DNA of 64,000 nucleotides from Halorussus limi (GTDB lineage: Archaea; Halobacteriota; Halobacteria; Halobacteriales; Haladaptataceae): positions 124,001 to 188,000 of the forward strand of contig NZ_CP096659.1 of assembly GCF_023238205.1 (NCBI RefSeq), read 5' to 3'. The position numbers and the translations under genes were made by a program. This document shows, one piece after another, positions 21,781-32,620 of the stretch (its first letter is position 1; each line of letters opens with the position of its first letter). The notes below the pieces were generated by a model. The model was not told the DNA's origin. It saw nothing but the letters and a program-made list of their open reading frames with translations, and did no database searches.

Positions 21781-23391
21781 GTGAATGGGGTAATCTTAGC
21801 GGCTGGTATCGGGTCTCGACTCCGGCCGCTCACGCTTCAGAAGCCTAAATCTTGTATCGAAGTCGACGGCACGCCCGTTCTCGCGCACCAGCTTCGGGCC
21901 TACGCCGACGCGGGCGTGACCGACGTCACGGTCGTCGCGGGGTATCTGGCCGACGAGGTGCGGGCGCTCTGCGAGGGGGTCGCGGACGCGCGCCCGGAAC
22001 TCGACGTGACCGTCGTCGAGAGCGAGGTGTTCGCCAACACCGACAACATGTACTCGCTGTATCTGGCGCGCGAGGCGGTCGCCGGCGAACCCTTCGTCCT
22101 GACCAACGGCGACGTGGTGTTCGACCCGGAACTGCTCGGCGACCTGCTCGACGCCGACGCCGGGAGCGCCGTCGCTACAGACACCGCGACCTACTCCGAG
22201 GAGGCGATGAAGGTGACGGTCGGCGACGACGGCCGCGTGACCCACATCGCGAAGGACGTGCCCGAGGAGGCGGCCTACGGCGTCTCGACCGACGCCTACC
22301 GCTTCTCCGCGGCGTTCTCGGAGATGCTGTTCGAGGAGATAACGCGGACCGTCGAGCGGGAGGGGAACTACGGCGACTGGACCGAGGCCGCAATCGACCG
22401 CCTCGTCAGGGACCGCGACCACGACGTGGCCACCGCGGACGTGTCGGGTCGCCGGTGGGTCGAAATCGACGACTTCGAGGACCTCCGGACCGCCGACCGC
22501 CGGTTCGCCTCGCTGTCTCCCCTCGGCGAGAAGGAGGCGGTCTTCTTCGACCTCGACGGCACCGTCTATCTGGACGACGAACTCGTGACCGGGGCCGACG
22601 AGGTGGTCGCGTCGCTCCGGGAGGCCGGCGTCGACGTGTACTTCCTGACGAACAACTCCTCGAAGTGGAAGGACGACTACGCCGACAGACTGTCGAACAT
22701 CGGGGTTCCGGCCGACCCCGAGGACGTGTTGCTCTCGACCGACGGCGTGATTCAGCACCTCCGGCGGACCGACCCCGACGGCGCGTTCGTCCTCGGGACC
22801 GAGGCGATGGCCGACGCGCTGGCCGACGCCGGCGTCGACGTGGTCGAGGACCCGGAGTCCGGCGACGACGCGCCAGACGCCGTCGTCGTCGGGTTCGACA
22901 CAGAACTGACCTACGAGAAGGCCCGGAAGGCGACCCTCGCGGTCCGAGACGGCGCGACGTTCCTACTGGCCCACCCCGACACGGTCTGCCCGACCGCGGA
23001 GGGATTCGTCCCGGACTGCGGGGCCATCGGCGCGATGATAGAGACCGCGACCGACCAGACCCCGGCCCGGGTCTTCGGCAAGCCCAACGCCGAGATGGTC
23101 GCGCCGGTCCTCGACGCCGAGGGGTACGCGCCCGAGGACGTGGCCGTGGTCGGCGACCGACTGGAGACCGACGTGCGACTCGCCGAGAACGTCGGGTGCG
23201 AGTCGGTCTGCGTGCTGTCGGGCGACGCGACCCGCGAGGAGGTCGAGGCCAGCGACCGGTCGCCGACGCTGGTCGCGCCGACCATCGCCGACCTCTCCGA
23301 GTTCGTCCGGGGCGACGAGGCCGACACCGACGAGGCGGCGGCCGACCCCGAGCAGTCGGTGGCGTCCACCGACGGAGGGGCCGAACAGTGA
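21781..23391 (+). CDS. Nucleotidyltransferase-HAD phosphatase fusion protein
   Basis: The N-terminal half (1-240) is a sugar/choline-phosphate nucleotidyltransferase: GTG start then NGVILAAGIGSRLRPLTLQK, the GTP/CTP loop, and TDNMYSLYLAREAV, similar to LicC-type cytidylyltransferases. The C-terminal half (about 245-510) is a HAD-IIA phosphatase: EAVFFDLDGTVYLDDELVTG (nucleophile Asp), FLTNNSSKWKDDYADRL, VFGKPNAEMVAPVL and VAVVGDRLETDVRLAENVG. HAD-IIA includes glycerol-phosphate phosphatases. One polypeptide could thus activate and dephosphorylate a polyol or choline phosphate. It overlaps the next gene by GTGA. Confidence 0.9.
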   Translation: MNGVILAAGIGSRLRPLTLQKPKSCIEVDGTPVLAHQLRAYADAGVTDVTVVAGYLADEVRALCEGVADARPELDVTVVESEVFANTDNMYSLYLAREAVAGEPFVLTNGDVVFDPELLGDLLDADAGSAVATDTATYSEEAMKVTVGDDGRVTHIAKDVPEEAAYGVSTDAYRFSAAFSEMLFEEITRTVEREGNYGDWTEAAIDRLVRDRDHDVATADVSGRRWVEIDDFEDLRTADRRFASLSPLGEKEAVFFDLDGTVYLDDELVTGADEVVASLREAGVDVYFLTNNSSKWKDDYADRLSNIGVPADPEDVLLSTDGVIQHLRRTDPDGAFVLGTEAMADALADAGVDVVEDPESGDDAPDAVVVGFDTELTYEKARKATLAVRDGATFLLAHPDTVCPTAEGFVPDCGAIGAMIETATDQTPARVFGKPNAEMVAPVLDAEGYAPEDVAVVGDRLETDVRLAENVGCESVCVLSGDATREEVEASDRSPTLVAPTIADLSEFVRGDEADTDEAAADPEQSVASTDGGAEQ

Positions 23392-24182
23392 CCGACGACG
23401 CCGGAGTCCGCCGGGGGTACGTCACCCAGACCCACACCGGAGCGGTCTCGTGGGACGAGGCGCTCCGGCAAGCGTCCGCGGTCGGGTTCGACTTCGCTGA
23501 ACTCTACCTGGACGGCGCGACCGAGCGCACGCGACTCGACCCCGGTTCGGTCGGGTCGGCGGCGGCAGAGGAGGGACTCGACCTGCTGGTCCACCTCCCG
23601 TTCGTGGACCTCGAAATCGGGTCGCCCCGGGACCCGGTCCGGGAGGGGTCGCTGTCCGAACAGCGCGCCTGCATCGAGGCCGCCGCCGAGATGGGCGCGG
23701 AGAAGGCGGTGCTCCACGCCGGGACCAGCGCCCGGCCGCCGGAGTGGCAATTGGACGAGATTGCACCCATTTTGCTCGACTCGATTCGAATCTTGGACCG
23801 GTTCGCGGCCGACCGCGGGGTGGAAATCTGCGTCGAGAACCTGCCGGGCGTCCCGTTCACGGTCCACCATCTCGACCGGGTGTTCGAGGAGACCGAGGCG
23901 AGCGCGACGTTCGACACGGGCCACGCCCGCGTGGACGGCATGGACGCCGACGAGATGGCCGACTTTCTGGACGCCCACGGCGACCGAGTCTCGCACGTCC
24001 ACGTCAACGACGCCCGCGAGGACGCCGACGAACACGTGCCCACGGGGTCGGGGACGACGGACTTCGAGACGGCGCTGGCACCGCTCCGCGAGGACTGGAC
24101 GGGCACGGTCTCGGTCGAGGTCTACACCTTCGACTTCGACTACCTGGAACTCAGCGCCGAGAAGTTGGACGCGGTTCTCTGA
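23388..24182 (+). CDS. Sugar phosphate isomerase/epimerase-like TIM-barrel protein
   Basis: The 264-residue protein belongs to the AP-endonuclease-2/xylose-isomerase-like fold. It contains GFDFAELYLDGATERTRL, VHLPFVDLEIGSPRDPVRE, KAVLHAGTSARPPEW, VEICVENLPGVPFTVHHLDR, ATFDTGHARVDGMDADEMAD, SHVHVNDARED and a final VSVEVYTFDFDY. The Glu, Asp, His and Glu side chains in these loops would bind a divalent metal. GTG start overlaps the fusion gene by four bases, so it is certainly in its operon and probably makes or interconverts the polyol or sugar phosphate used by it. Confidence 0.85.
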   Translation: MTDDAGVRRGYVTQTHTGAVSWDEALRQASAVGFDFAELYLDGATERTRLDPGSVGSAAAEEGLDLLVHLPFVDLEIGSPRDPVREGSLSEQRACIEAAAEMGAEKAVLHAGTSARPPEWQLDEIAPILLDSIRILDRFAADRGVEICVENLPGVPFTVHHLDRVFEETEASATFDTGHARVDGMDADEMADFLDAHGDRVSHVHVNDAREDADEHVPTGSGTTDFETALAPLREDWTGTVSVEVYTFDFDYLELSAEKLDAVL

Positions 24183-24222
24183 GCGTCCGGCTTTATCCGG
24201 GCCGGTCGCGTACCGTCCGCCC

Positions 24223-25182
24223 ATGCGAGCAGTCCGATACCACGAACACGGCGGACCGGACGTGCTGAAGGTCGAAGACGCAGAGAAACCTGAACCCGAC
24301 GACGGGGAGATTCGGGTCGAGGTACGGGCGGCGGGCGTCAACCCGGTGGACACCTACTTCCGCGAGGGGAGCTACGAACCGCCGGAACTCCCGATGATTC
24401 CGGGGTCGGACCTCGCGGGCGTCGTAGACGCCGTCGGGGAGGGCGTGGACGACTTCGCGGCGGGCGACCGAGTGTTCGCCACCGGACTCGGCAACGACCG
24501 GCAGGGAACCTACGCCGAGTTCGCGGTCGCACCGACCGACCGCGTCGCACACCTGCCCGAGAGCGTGGACTTCGCCCAGGGCGCCGCGGCGGCGCTCGTC
24601 GGCGTGACCGCGTGGCGCGCGCTGGTGGACCACGCCGAACTCGACCCGGCCGAGACCTGCCTCGTCCACGGCGGGTCGGGCGGCGTCGGCCACGTCGCGG
24701 TCCAACTCGCCGACGCCGCAGGGGCGCGCGTCGTCACCACCGCCTCCGAGGAGTACCACGCGCGACTCGAGGAACTGGGCGCGCACGCGGCGCTGGACTA
24801 CCGCCGAGAGGACCTCGCCGACGCCGTGGTCGAAGCGGCGGGCCGACCCGACGCGATTCTGGACCACCGCCTCGACCAGTACCTCGACTTCGACGCCGAG
24901 GTTGGCGCGCAGGGCGTCCGCGTCGTCGGCATCGGCAACACCGAACCCGCGGCCGGGTTCGAGAACATCGCGGCGGCCCGGGGCACGGAGATGGCGCTCC
25001 ACCTGATGAGCATGTACAACACGCCGGACATGGCCGTGGTCCTGCGAAAACTGGCACAGATGCTCGCGGAGGGCGACCTCGACCCCCAGATTTCGGCGCG
25101 GTACGACCTCGACCACGCCGCGGACGCCCAGCGGGCGGTCCTCCACGACAGTTTCCTCGGGAAGTTGGTCGTGGAACCGTAG
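24223..25182 (+). CDS. NADPH:quinone oxidoreductase (zinc-independent MDR family)
   Basis: The 319-residue protein begins MRAVRYHEHGGPDVLKVEDA, and shows the GroES-like N-terminal domain (VRAAGVNPVDTYFREGSYEP, MIPGSDLAGVVDAVGEGV) and a Rossmann NADPH site (CLVHGGSGGVGHVAVQLADAA). The catalytic zinc ligands of alcohol dehydrogenases are absent, which fits quinone oxidoreductase or zeta-crystallin type. It starts 40 nt after the isomerase and may be part of the same transcript, though its role there is unclear. Confidence 0.9.
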   Translation: MRAVRYHEHGGPDVLKVEDAEKPEPDDGEIRVEVRAAGVNPVDTYFREGSYEPPELPMIPGSDLAGVVDAVGEGVDDFAAGDRVFATGLGNDRQGTYAEFAVAPTDRVAHLPESVDFAQGAAAALVGVTAWRALVDHAELDPAETCLVHGGSGGVGHVAVQLADAAGARVVTTASEEYHARLEELGAHAALDYRREDLADAVVEAAGRPDAILDHRLDQYLDFDAEVGAQGVRVVGIGNTEPAAGFENIAAARGTEMALHLMSMYNTPDMAVVLRKLAQMLAEGDLDPQISARYDLDHAADAQRAVLHDSFLGKLVVEP

Positions 25183-25262
25183 TTCGCCGCGGTCGGTCGC
25201 CGTCTCGACGCGCGCGACTGCAAACCCTTATACCGTGTGAGATGGTACCATCCAACAGATAG

Positions 25263-25757
25263 ATGTACGACCGGATACTCGTGCCCACCGACGGTTCGAC
25301 CGAGACCGAGCGCGCGGTCGAACACGCCGCCGAACTGGCGGCCGCACACGGCGCGGAACTCCACGGCGTCTACGTCGTCAACTCGGCGACGTTCGCGGGC
25401 CTCCACATGGAGACCTCGTGGGAGGGCGTGGACGAAGTCCTGCGCGACGAGGGCGAGACCGCGCTCGACCGCGTCGCGGCCATCGCGGCCGAGTACGGCG
25501 TCGAGTGCTCGTCGCAACTGCTCGACGGGTCGCCGAGCAAGCGCATCGTGGAGTACGCCGAACGCGAGGACTGCGACCTCGTGGTGATGGGCACCCACGG
25601 TCGGGGCGGCATCGACCGCCTGCTGCTGGGGAGCGTCGCGGAGGGCGTCGTCCGGGCCTGCTCGGTCCCGGTGCTGACGGTGCAGGTCGGCGACGACGGC
25701 GAGCGCTCGACGGAACCCGAGAGCGAGAGCGCGGCGACCGAGGAGTCTGTGACGTAA
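25263..25757 (+). CDS. Universal stress protein (UspA family)
   Basis: The 164-residue protein begins MYDRILVPTDGSTETERAVE and has the ATP-binding signature GTHGRGGIDRLLLGSVAEGV followed by VRACSVPVLTVQ. The single domain is of normal size with an acidic C-terminal tail (ERSTEPESESAATEESVT). It probably dimerises in the cytoplasm and binds ATP under stress. A TATA-like CCTTATACC (about 25227-25235) lies about 28 nt before the start. Confidence 0.94.
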   Translation: MYDRILVPTDGSTETERAVEHAAELAAAHGAELHGVYVVNSATFAGLHMETSWEGVDEVLRDEGETALDRVAAIAAEYGVECSSQLLDGSPSKRIVEYAEREDCDLVVMGTHGRGGIDRLLLGSVAEGVVRACSVPVLTVQVGDDGERSTEPESESAATEESVT

Positions 25758-25870
25758 CTTGGAGGGGGTCGGAGAGTCCAGAAGTCCAGTCGCGGGTGTG
25801 GGCTACAGTTCGAGAGAGAGCGTACTGGCAGTTCGAGAAAGTCGCCGCCGTCGGCCGATACTTCTCTGCG

Positions 25871-26926
25871 TCACACCGGTCGGAGATGTTCGCAGTCGCC
25901 CGCGTGGACCCGGACTCGCTCGCCGTCGTCGGTCTCCACCACGAGCGCACCCGGGACCGCCACGTCCACCGCCTCGCCGACTATCTCCTCGGTCGGGGTC
26001 TCTACTCTGACCCGCCGGCCGAGCGTCGCCGACCGGTCGCGCCACGCTTCGACCGTCGCCTCGGGGTCCGTCCGGAGTTCGTCGAACCGTTCCAAGAAGC
26101 GCTGGACGAAGACGCGGCGGTCCACGTCGCCGACCTCGTGGCGGACGCTCGTCGCGCCCTCCGGGAGCGAATCGACCGAGACGTTGGCGTTGAGGCCGAC
26201 GCCGACCACGACCCACGAGACCCGACCCGCCTCGCCCTCCATCTCGGTCAGGATGCCCGCGAGTTTCCGGCCGCCGCGAGACGGAGTTCCGCGAACCTCC
26301 GAGTCTCGCTCGGAGACGACGCGCTCGGCCGCCTCGCCGTCCGGCGCGTCGTCGAACGCGGGCGCGCCGTCAGAGTTCGGGGCTGACGTACTTTCGCTCG
26401 CTTCGCTCACGAGCACGTCGTTGGGCCACTTTATCTCGGCGGGGACGCCCGCCTCGCGGGCCGCGTCGGTCGCGGCCACCGCGGCCGCCAGCGTGAGCGC
26501 CGGGGCGCGGGCGGGCGGCAGGTCGGGTCGGAGGACCGCGCTCAACCAGACGCCACCGGAGGGCGCGGCCCACTCGCGGTCGAGACGGCCTCTGCTTCCG
26601 GTCTGCTCGTCGGCCAGCACGACCGCGTCGCTCGCGCCCTCCTCGGCGAGTTCGCGAGCGCGGTCGTTCGTGCTACCGACGGCGTCGTGGTACTCGACCG
26701 AGAAGGGCGCGTCGAGACCGAACTCGACCGCGGGACCGCCGTACTCGGGCACGCCGTCGAGCGCGTAGCCGTCGTCGCCGCTGGCGATTTCGAAGCCCGC
26801 GTCCCGGAGCGCCTCGACGTGCTTCCAGACCGCGTTGCGCGAGATAGCGAGGCGCTCGGCGAGGTCGGGACCGGAAATCGGCCCGTCCGCGACGGCGTCG
26901 AGGACGGCCCGACGGGTGTCGTTCAT
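25871..26926 (-). CDS. birA: Biotin-protein ligase BirA (bifunctional, with HTH)
   Basis: The enzyme activates biotin with ATP and attaches it to the BCCP lysine of PccA. From ATG 26926 it begins MNDTRRAVLDAVADGP. An N-terminal winged HTH (LAERLAISRNAVWKHVEALR) suggests that it also represses biotin-related genes. The catalytic part has GSTNDRARELAEEG, the biotin loop (TGSRGRLDREWAAPSGGVW) and IKWPNDVLV. A Ser/Glu/Asp-rich insert (about 195-230) separates IKWPNDVLV from GGRKLAGILTEM. The C-terminal SH3-like domain ends GERVRVHAGDCEHLRPV. Its location two genes from pccA fits its substrate. Confidence 0.93.
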   Translation of the reverse strand: MNDTRRAVLDAVADGPISGPDLAERLAISRNAVWKHVEALRDAGFEIASGDDGYALDGVPEYGGPAVEFGLDAPFSVEYHDAVGSTNDRARELAEEGASDAVVLADEQTGSRGRLDREWAAPSGGVWLSAVLRPDLPPARAPALTLAAAVAATDAAREAGVPAEIKWPNDVLVSEASESTSAPNSDGAPAFDDAPDGEAAERVVSERDSEVRGTPSRGGRKLAGILTEMEGEAGRVSWVVVGVGLNANVSVDSLPEGATSVRHEVGDVDRRVFVQRFLERFDELRTDPEATVEAWRDRSATLGRRVRVETPTEEIVGEAVDVAVPGALVVETDDGERVRVHAGDCEHLRPV

Positions 26927-27014
26927 GGCCGTCGATAGGGCCGAACGCGACAAGAAAGGTGCGTTTCCGTCGGGCGGTCGGACGGTCGAACAGTCGGGTC
27001 CGCGGAATCGCCTG

Positions 27015-27389
27015 TCACTTGAGACCCGCGACGCCGAGACACTGGCCGATGAAACTGCTCTGGGCCAGAAACGTCTCGGTGTCGAGCGCCACCGCGATTC
27101 CCCGCCGGTCGTCGGCGACGAAGTGCATCTCGATGGCGTCCTCGAACACCCACACCGTGCAGTTGAGGGGCCCGTGGCCCCGGAGGTCCTCCCGAATGGC
27201 CTGCTCGTAGGAGTCTGCCCAGAGGTCGGCGACGATGTCGTCTATCTCCTCGCCGTCGTAGTCCTCCAAGTCCTCGCGGACGAAGACGACTTCGTACTCG
27301 TCGCGGTCGTGGTAGATGACGCTCCGGAGACCGTCACCGACCTGCTCGTGCAGGAAGTCCGCGAGTCGATACGGGTAGACCTTCGACAC
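27015..27389 (-). CDS. Conserved haloarchaeal protein (124 aa), DUF7522-like
   Basis: The protein begins MSKVYPYRLADFLHEQVGDG and contains VIYHDRDEYEVVFVREDLED, AIREDLRGHGPLNCTVWVFE and a final FIGQCLGVAGLK, a soluble alpha-beta domain of a family regularly found next to the acyl-CoA carboxylase genes of haloarchaea (DUF7522 from memory). It lies between birA and pccA on the same strand, which hints at a link to carboxylase function or biotin control, but no catalytic motif is visible. Confidence 0.6.
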   Translation of the reverse strand: MSKVYPYRLADFLHEQVGDGLRSVIYHDRDEYEVVFVREDLEDYDGEEIDDIVADLWADSYEQAIREDLRGHGPLNCTVWVFEDAIEMHFVADDRRGIAVALDTETFLAQSSFIGQCLGVAGLK

Positions 27390-27458
27390 GAGAGAGGGTT
27401 AGCCCCCGTCCTGCAAGTGGGTTGTGGCAGAAAGAGGTGACAGCGGCGGAGTCGGGGA

Positions 27459-29303
<1,845 letters not shown>

Positions 29304-29413
29304 TCTTGCCGGCAAATATTCGGGTGGGATACCTCATTCTGTCGGTTCTTTCCGCCAACGCTGACAGAGTCGTCTACTCGTCGGACTGGGTCGGTTGACG
29401 AGCGAGAGGTACT

Positions 29414-30073
29414 CTACTCGCCGACCACGCGGCCCATCACGCTCGCCTCGGCCTTCCGGAGCAGGTTCGAGGCGGTGCTCTCCGCGCAGTCGAGTTCGGC
29501 GGCCACGTCGGCCAGCGACCCCTCGCGGGGCACCTCGTAGTAGCCGAGTTCCGCCGCGACAGACGCGGCCTCGAACTGCCGGTCGGTCAGTCCGGCCGCC
29601 ACGGTGCCGTGTCTGCGGTCGTAGTCGCCGACCTCCTCCACGTCGGCGTCGATGCGTTCGGGCAGGTCTTCGAGCAGCGTCCGCAGGTCGTCGCTCGCGC
29701 CGATGAGGGTGAACCGCATGTGACCCTCGCCGGTGTACTCGATGGGCGGCACCACGAGCAACTGCCGCCGGGCGAAGACCGACCGGAAGTCGCGGTCGGT
29801 GTCCCGGGTCTCCTGCTGGACGTACGCGTAGAACGACCGCGAGTCGATGGGGACCAGCGCGAACTCCGGAATCGACTCCACCTCGGCGACGGCCGTCCGG
29901 TAGGGGTCGGGGTCGCCCTCGACGTAGAACAGCAGGTACTCGACGCCCTCCTCGCGGAGGATGTTCCACGTCAGGAGTTCCTCCCGGTCGACCGCTGACG
30001 AGTCGGCGATGAAGTTCTGCATCGGGTGGCGGGTCTCCCGAGACTGGCGGAGGGTGAGCGTGAGGTACTTCAC
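29414..30073 (-). CDS. Bat-type HTH-10 transcription regulator
   Basis: The 219-residue protein (GTG start, then KYLTLTLRQSRETRHPMQNF) has an N-terminal Bat-like sensory domain (about 1-150) and a C-terminal HTH-10 domain: GLTDRQFEAASVAAELGYYE, VPREGSLADVAAELDCAEST, ASNLLRKAEASVMG. HTH-10 regulators in haloarchaea include Bat, activator of bacterio-opsin genes. It is divergent from the P450 gene at 30157 with an 83-nt gap containing TTAAAAAAG, so it probably controls that gene or itself. A paralog at 31879 repeats the arrangement. Confidence 0.9.
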   Translation of the reverse strand: MKYLTLTLRQSRETRHPMQNFIADSSAVDREELLTWNILREEGVEYLLFYVEGDPDPYRTAVAEVESIPEFALVPIDSRSFYAYVQQETRDTDRDFRSVFARRQLLVVPPIEYTGEGHMRFTLIGASDDLRTLLEDLPERIDADVEEVGDYDRRHGTVAAGLTDRQFEAASVAAELGYYEVPREGSLADVAAELDCAESTASNLLRKAEASVMGRVVGE

Positions 30074-30156
30074 GGTCGGGGCTACCTCCGTGACGTTAAA
30101 AAAGAGCTAGGCACTTCGACGGAACTCCTATCGACGGTCCGACCCAACTGTCGGAT

Positions 30157-31599
30157 ATGAGCCACCCGGATTCCGCCGCCGACGCGCCGACGGACGCGGA
30201 CGTGGATGCGAAGGCCGACGCCGCCGGCGCGGACGGCGACGCCCGACTCCCGCCGAAGTTGGACGCGCCGCCGCTGGTCGGCAACACGCTCCAGTTCGCG
30301 CGCGACCCGTTCGGCTTCTACGACCGCCTCGACGAGCGCGGCGACGCGGTCCGGTACGAGGTGGCCCGACAGGAGTTCTGCACGGTCTTCGAACCCGAGC
30401 ACGTCGAGCGGATTCTGGTCGAGGAAAACGAGAAGTTCGTGAAGGCCGAGATGTTCCAAGAGGCCGCGGCGGGGTTCGCCGAGCAGGGCCTGCTGTTGAC
30501 CGAGGGCGAGGTCTGGCGCGACCAGCGCGTCCGCATCCAACCCGCGTTCACGCCCGAGAAGATTCGGAGCTACACCGACGCGATGGTGACGTACGCCGAG
30601 CAGTTGGGCGACCGACTCGCGGACGGCGAAGTCGTGGACGTCGAGGACGCGATGTCGGAACTGACGCTCAAGATTCTGGCCAAGTCGCTGTTCGACGTCG
30701 ACGTGGACGACCGCCGCGAGGTGGTCCGAGAGGCCGCCGCCGCGCTCAACGCTCGGGGCGACGCCAGCGGCGCGTCGGCGTTCCTTCCCGACTGGGTTCC
30801 GACGCCGAAGAACCGCCGGTTCGAGCGCGCGATGGCAGACTTCGAGGCGATGGTGGACGACCTCATCGCGGAGCGACGGCGAGACGGCAGCGCGGACGCG
30901 GACGACGCCGATTCGCCGGACGACCTGCTATCCATCCTGTTGACCGCCGAGGGACCGGACGGGACGACGATGGACGACGCGGTGGTCCGCGACCAGATGG
31001 TGACGTTCCTGTTCGCGGGCCACGAGACGACCGCGCTCGCGCTGACCTACGCGTGGCACCTGCTCGGGCGCAACCCCGACAAACTCGACCGACTCCGCGC
31101 GGAAATCGACGCCGAACTCGGCGACCGGCGGGCGACGATGGCCGACCTGCCCGCGCTCGACTACACCGGGCGAGTCGTCGACGAGGCCCTGCGACTCCAC
31201 CCGCCGGCGTACGTCCTCTTCCGGGAACCGACCGAGGACGTGCAGTTGGGTCCCTATCGAGTCCGGGAGGGAACCGCGATGACGGTTCCCGTCTTCAAGA
31301 TTCACCGCGACGGGCGGTTCTACGACGCGCCCGACGAGTTCCGGCCCGAGCGGTGGGATAGCGAGGCGCGGAGCGCCTCGAACTCCGACCGGCCGGAGTA
31401 CGCCTACTTCCCGTTCGGCGGCGGCCCGCGCCACTGCATCGGCATGCGCTTCGCCCTCGCCGAACTGAAACTCGTGCTGGCGACGCTGGCCCGCGAAGTC
31501 GCCTTCGACCCGACCTACGACGGCGACCCGGACCTTTCGATGGCCGCGACGATGCGGCCCGACCAGCCGATGGAGATGCGGGTTCGCAAGCGGGATTGA
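30157..31599 (+). CDS. Cytochrome P450 (first of two)
   Basis: This soluble-type P450 has 480 residues. It has the I-helix threonine motif in FLFAGHETTALALTYAWHLL, the ExxR motif in VVDEALRLHPPAYVLFREPT, the PERW motif (EFRPERWDSEA) and the heme loop FPFGGGPRHCIGMRFALAEL with the iron ligand Cys about 427. The N-terminal 30 residues are Asp/Ala-rich without a clear membrane anchor. The divergent HTH-10 regulator is the likely controller. The substrate is unknown; haloarchaeal membrane lipids or carotenoids are possible but unproven. It is about half identical, by eye, to the P450 at 32621. Confidence 0.95.
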   Translation: MSHPDSAADAPTDADVDAKADAAGADGDARLPPKLDAPPLVGNTLQFARDPFGFYDRLDERGDAVRYEVARQEFCTVFEPEHVERILVEENEKFVKAEMFQEAAAGFAEQGLLLTEGEVWRDQRVRIQPAFTPEKIRSYTDAMVTYAEQLGDRLADGEVVDVEDAMSELTLKILAKSLFDVDVDDRREVVREAAAALNARGDASGASAFLPDWVPTPKNRRFERAMADFEAMVDDLIAERRRDGSADADDADSPDDLLSILLTAEGPDGTTMDDAVVRDQMVTFLFAGHETTALALTYAWHLLGRNPDKLDRLRAEIDAELGDRRATMADLPALDYTGRVVDEALRLHPPAYVLFREPTEDVQLGPYRVREGTAMTVPVFKIHRDGRFYDAPDEFRPERWDSEARSASNSDRPEYAYFPFGGGPRHCIGMRFALAELKLVLATLAREVAFDPTYDGDPDLSMAATMRPDQPMEMRVRKRD

Positions 31600-31679
31600 G
31601 TCGAAGTAGCACGCCTCGGCAACTGTCATCCGGTCGGCGTGTGAGTAACTGCTATCTACTATCAGTGAGAACCCCGAGT

Positions 31680-31856
31680 ATGGTCTCCCGCGAAAACCGG
31701 ATTATCCTCGCCTGCATCGCCGTCGCGGTCCCCCTCGGTCTCGCCGTCGCCTCGGTCGAGGGCCTGCCCGACTGGGTTCCCTATCTCGTCGTCACCGTCG
31801 TCGGCGTCTTCCTGCCGGGGTATCTAACCGGGCGGTACCGAGCGGACGGCACGTAG
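31680..31856 (+). CDS. Small membrane protein (58 aa)
   Basis: The product begins MVSRENRIILACIAVAVPLG and has two hydrophobic helices (about 8-25 and 31-49) with a short loop (VEGLPDW) and a basic end (GRYRADGT). It is a plausible real gene: haloarchaeal codon use and a preceding CTACTATCAG-type box. It lies between the first P450 and the second regulator. No function can be assigned. Confidence 0.5.
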   Translation: MVSRENRIILACIAVAVPLGLAVASVEGLPDWVPYLVVTVVGVFLPGYLTGRYRADGT

Positions 31857-31878
31857 CGCCGTCTCGGTCCACTCCTCG

Positions 31879-32538
31879 TCACCGCACGAGCGCCGCGTCC
31901 ACGAGCGCCCGTTCGGCCTTCCGGAGGAGCGCCGACGCGGTACTCTCGGTGCAGTCGAGTGCGGCGGCCACCTCGGCCAGTTCCGCCTCGCGGGGCACCT
32001 CGTAGTACCCGAGGTCGCGGGCCGCCCCGATGGCCTCGAACTGGCGCGCCGTCAGGCGACCCGCCAGCGACCCGGCGAGATGGTTGTGGTCGCCGACGCG
32101 TTCGACCTCGACCGCGACCTGTTCCGGGAAGTCCGCGACGACTTGTCGGAGTTCCTCGGGGTCGCCGAGTACCGTCAGCGCGACGGCACCGTCCGGCCCG
32201 AACACGATGGGCGGGACGACGACGACCCGGCGGCCGTCCATCGCCGAGCGCCACGCCTCGTCCTCGGGCCGGAGGTCCATCGCAACGTAGGCGTAGAAGG
32301 CGTCGTCGTCCACGGGCGCGAGGTCGAACCACCGGACTGCCTCGACGGCGGTCAGCGCCTCCCGAAGCGACTCGATGTCGCCGACCACCAGCGAGAGGAA
32401 GTACTCGACGCCCTCGTCCTCGTGAGTGTGCCACGACAGCAACTCCTCGCGCTCGAAGTCGTCGCCGGGCGCGACGCGCTCTGGCACCGACAACTGCATC
32501 TCGGGCGGGAGTCGAATCGTCACGTCGAGGGACTTCAC
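31879..32538 (-). CDS. Bat-type HTH-10 transcription regulator (second)
   Basis: From GTG 32538 the 219-residue product begins VKSLDVTIRLPPEMQLSVPE; the frame extends upstream but that region holds the neighbouring promoter. It has the same two-part design as the regulator at 29414: Bat-like sensory domain, then HTH-10 (RLTARQFEAIGAARDLGYYE, ELAEVAAALDCTESTASALL). It is divergent from the second P450 gene with an 82-nt gap containing ATAAAAAC. The matching size, GTG starts and gap sizes indicate that the regulator-P450 unit was duplicated. Confidence 0.9.
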   Translation of the reverse strand: MKSLDVTIRLPPEMQLSVPERVAPGDDFEREELLSWHTHEDEGVEYFLSLVVGDIESLREALTAVEAVRWFDLAPVDDDAFYAYVAMDLRPEDEAWRSAMDGRRVVVVPPIVFGPDGAVALTVLGDPEELRQVVADFPEQVAVEVERVGDHNHLAGSLAGRLTARQFEAIGAARDLGYYEVPREAELAEVAAALDCTESTASALLRKAERALVDAALVR

Positions 32539-32620
32539 GGCCGGACGAACGGACGCACTACATAAAAACACCAATAGCTTCGCGGCAATCGAGAGGGAAG
32601 CGGACCGCCTCTCTTCTCGT

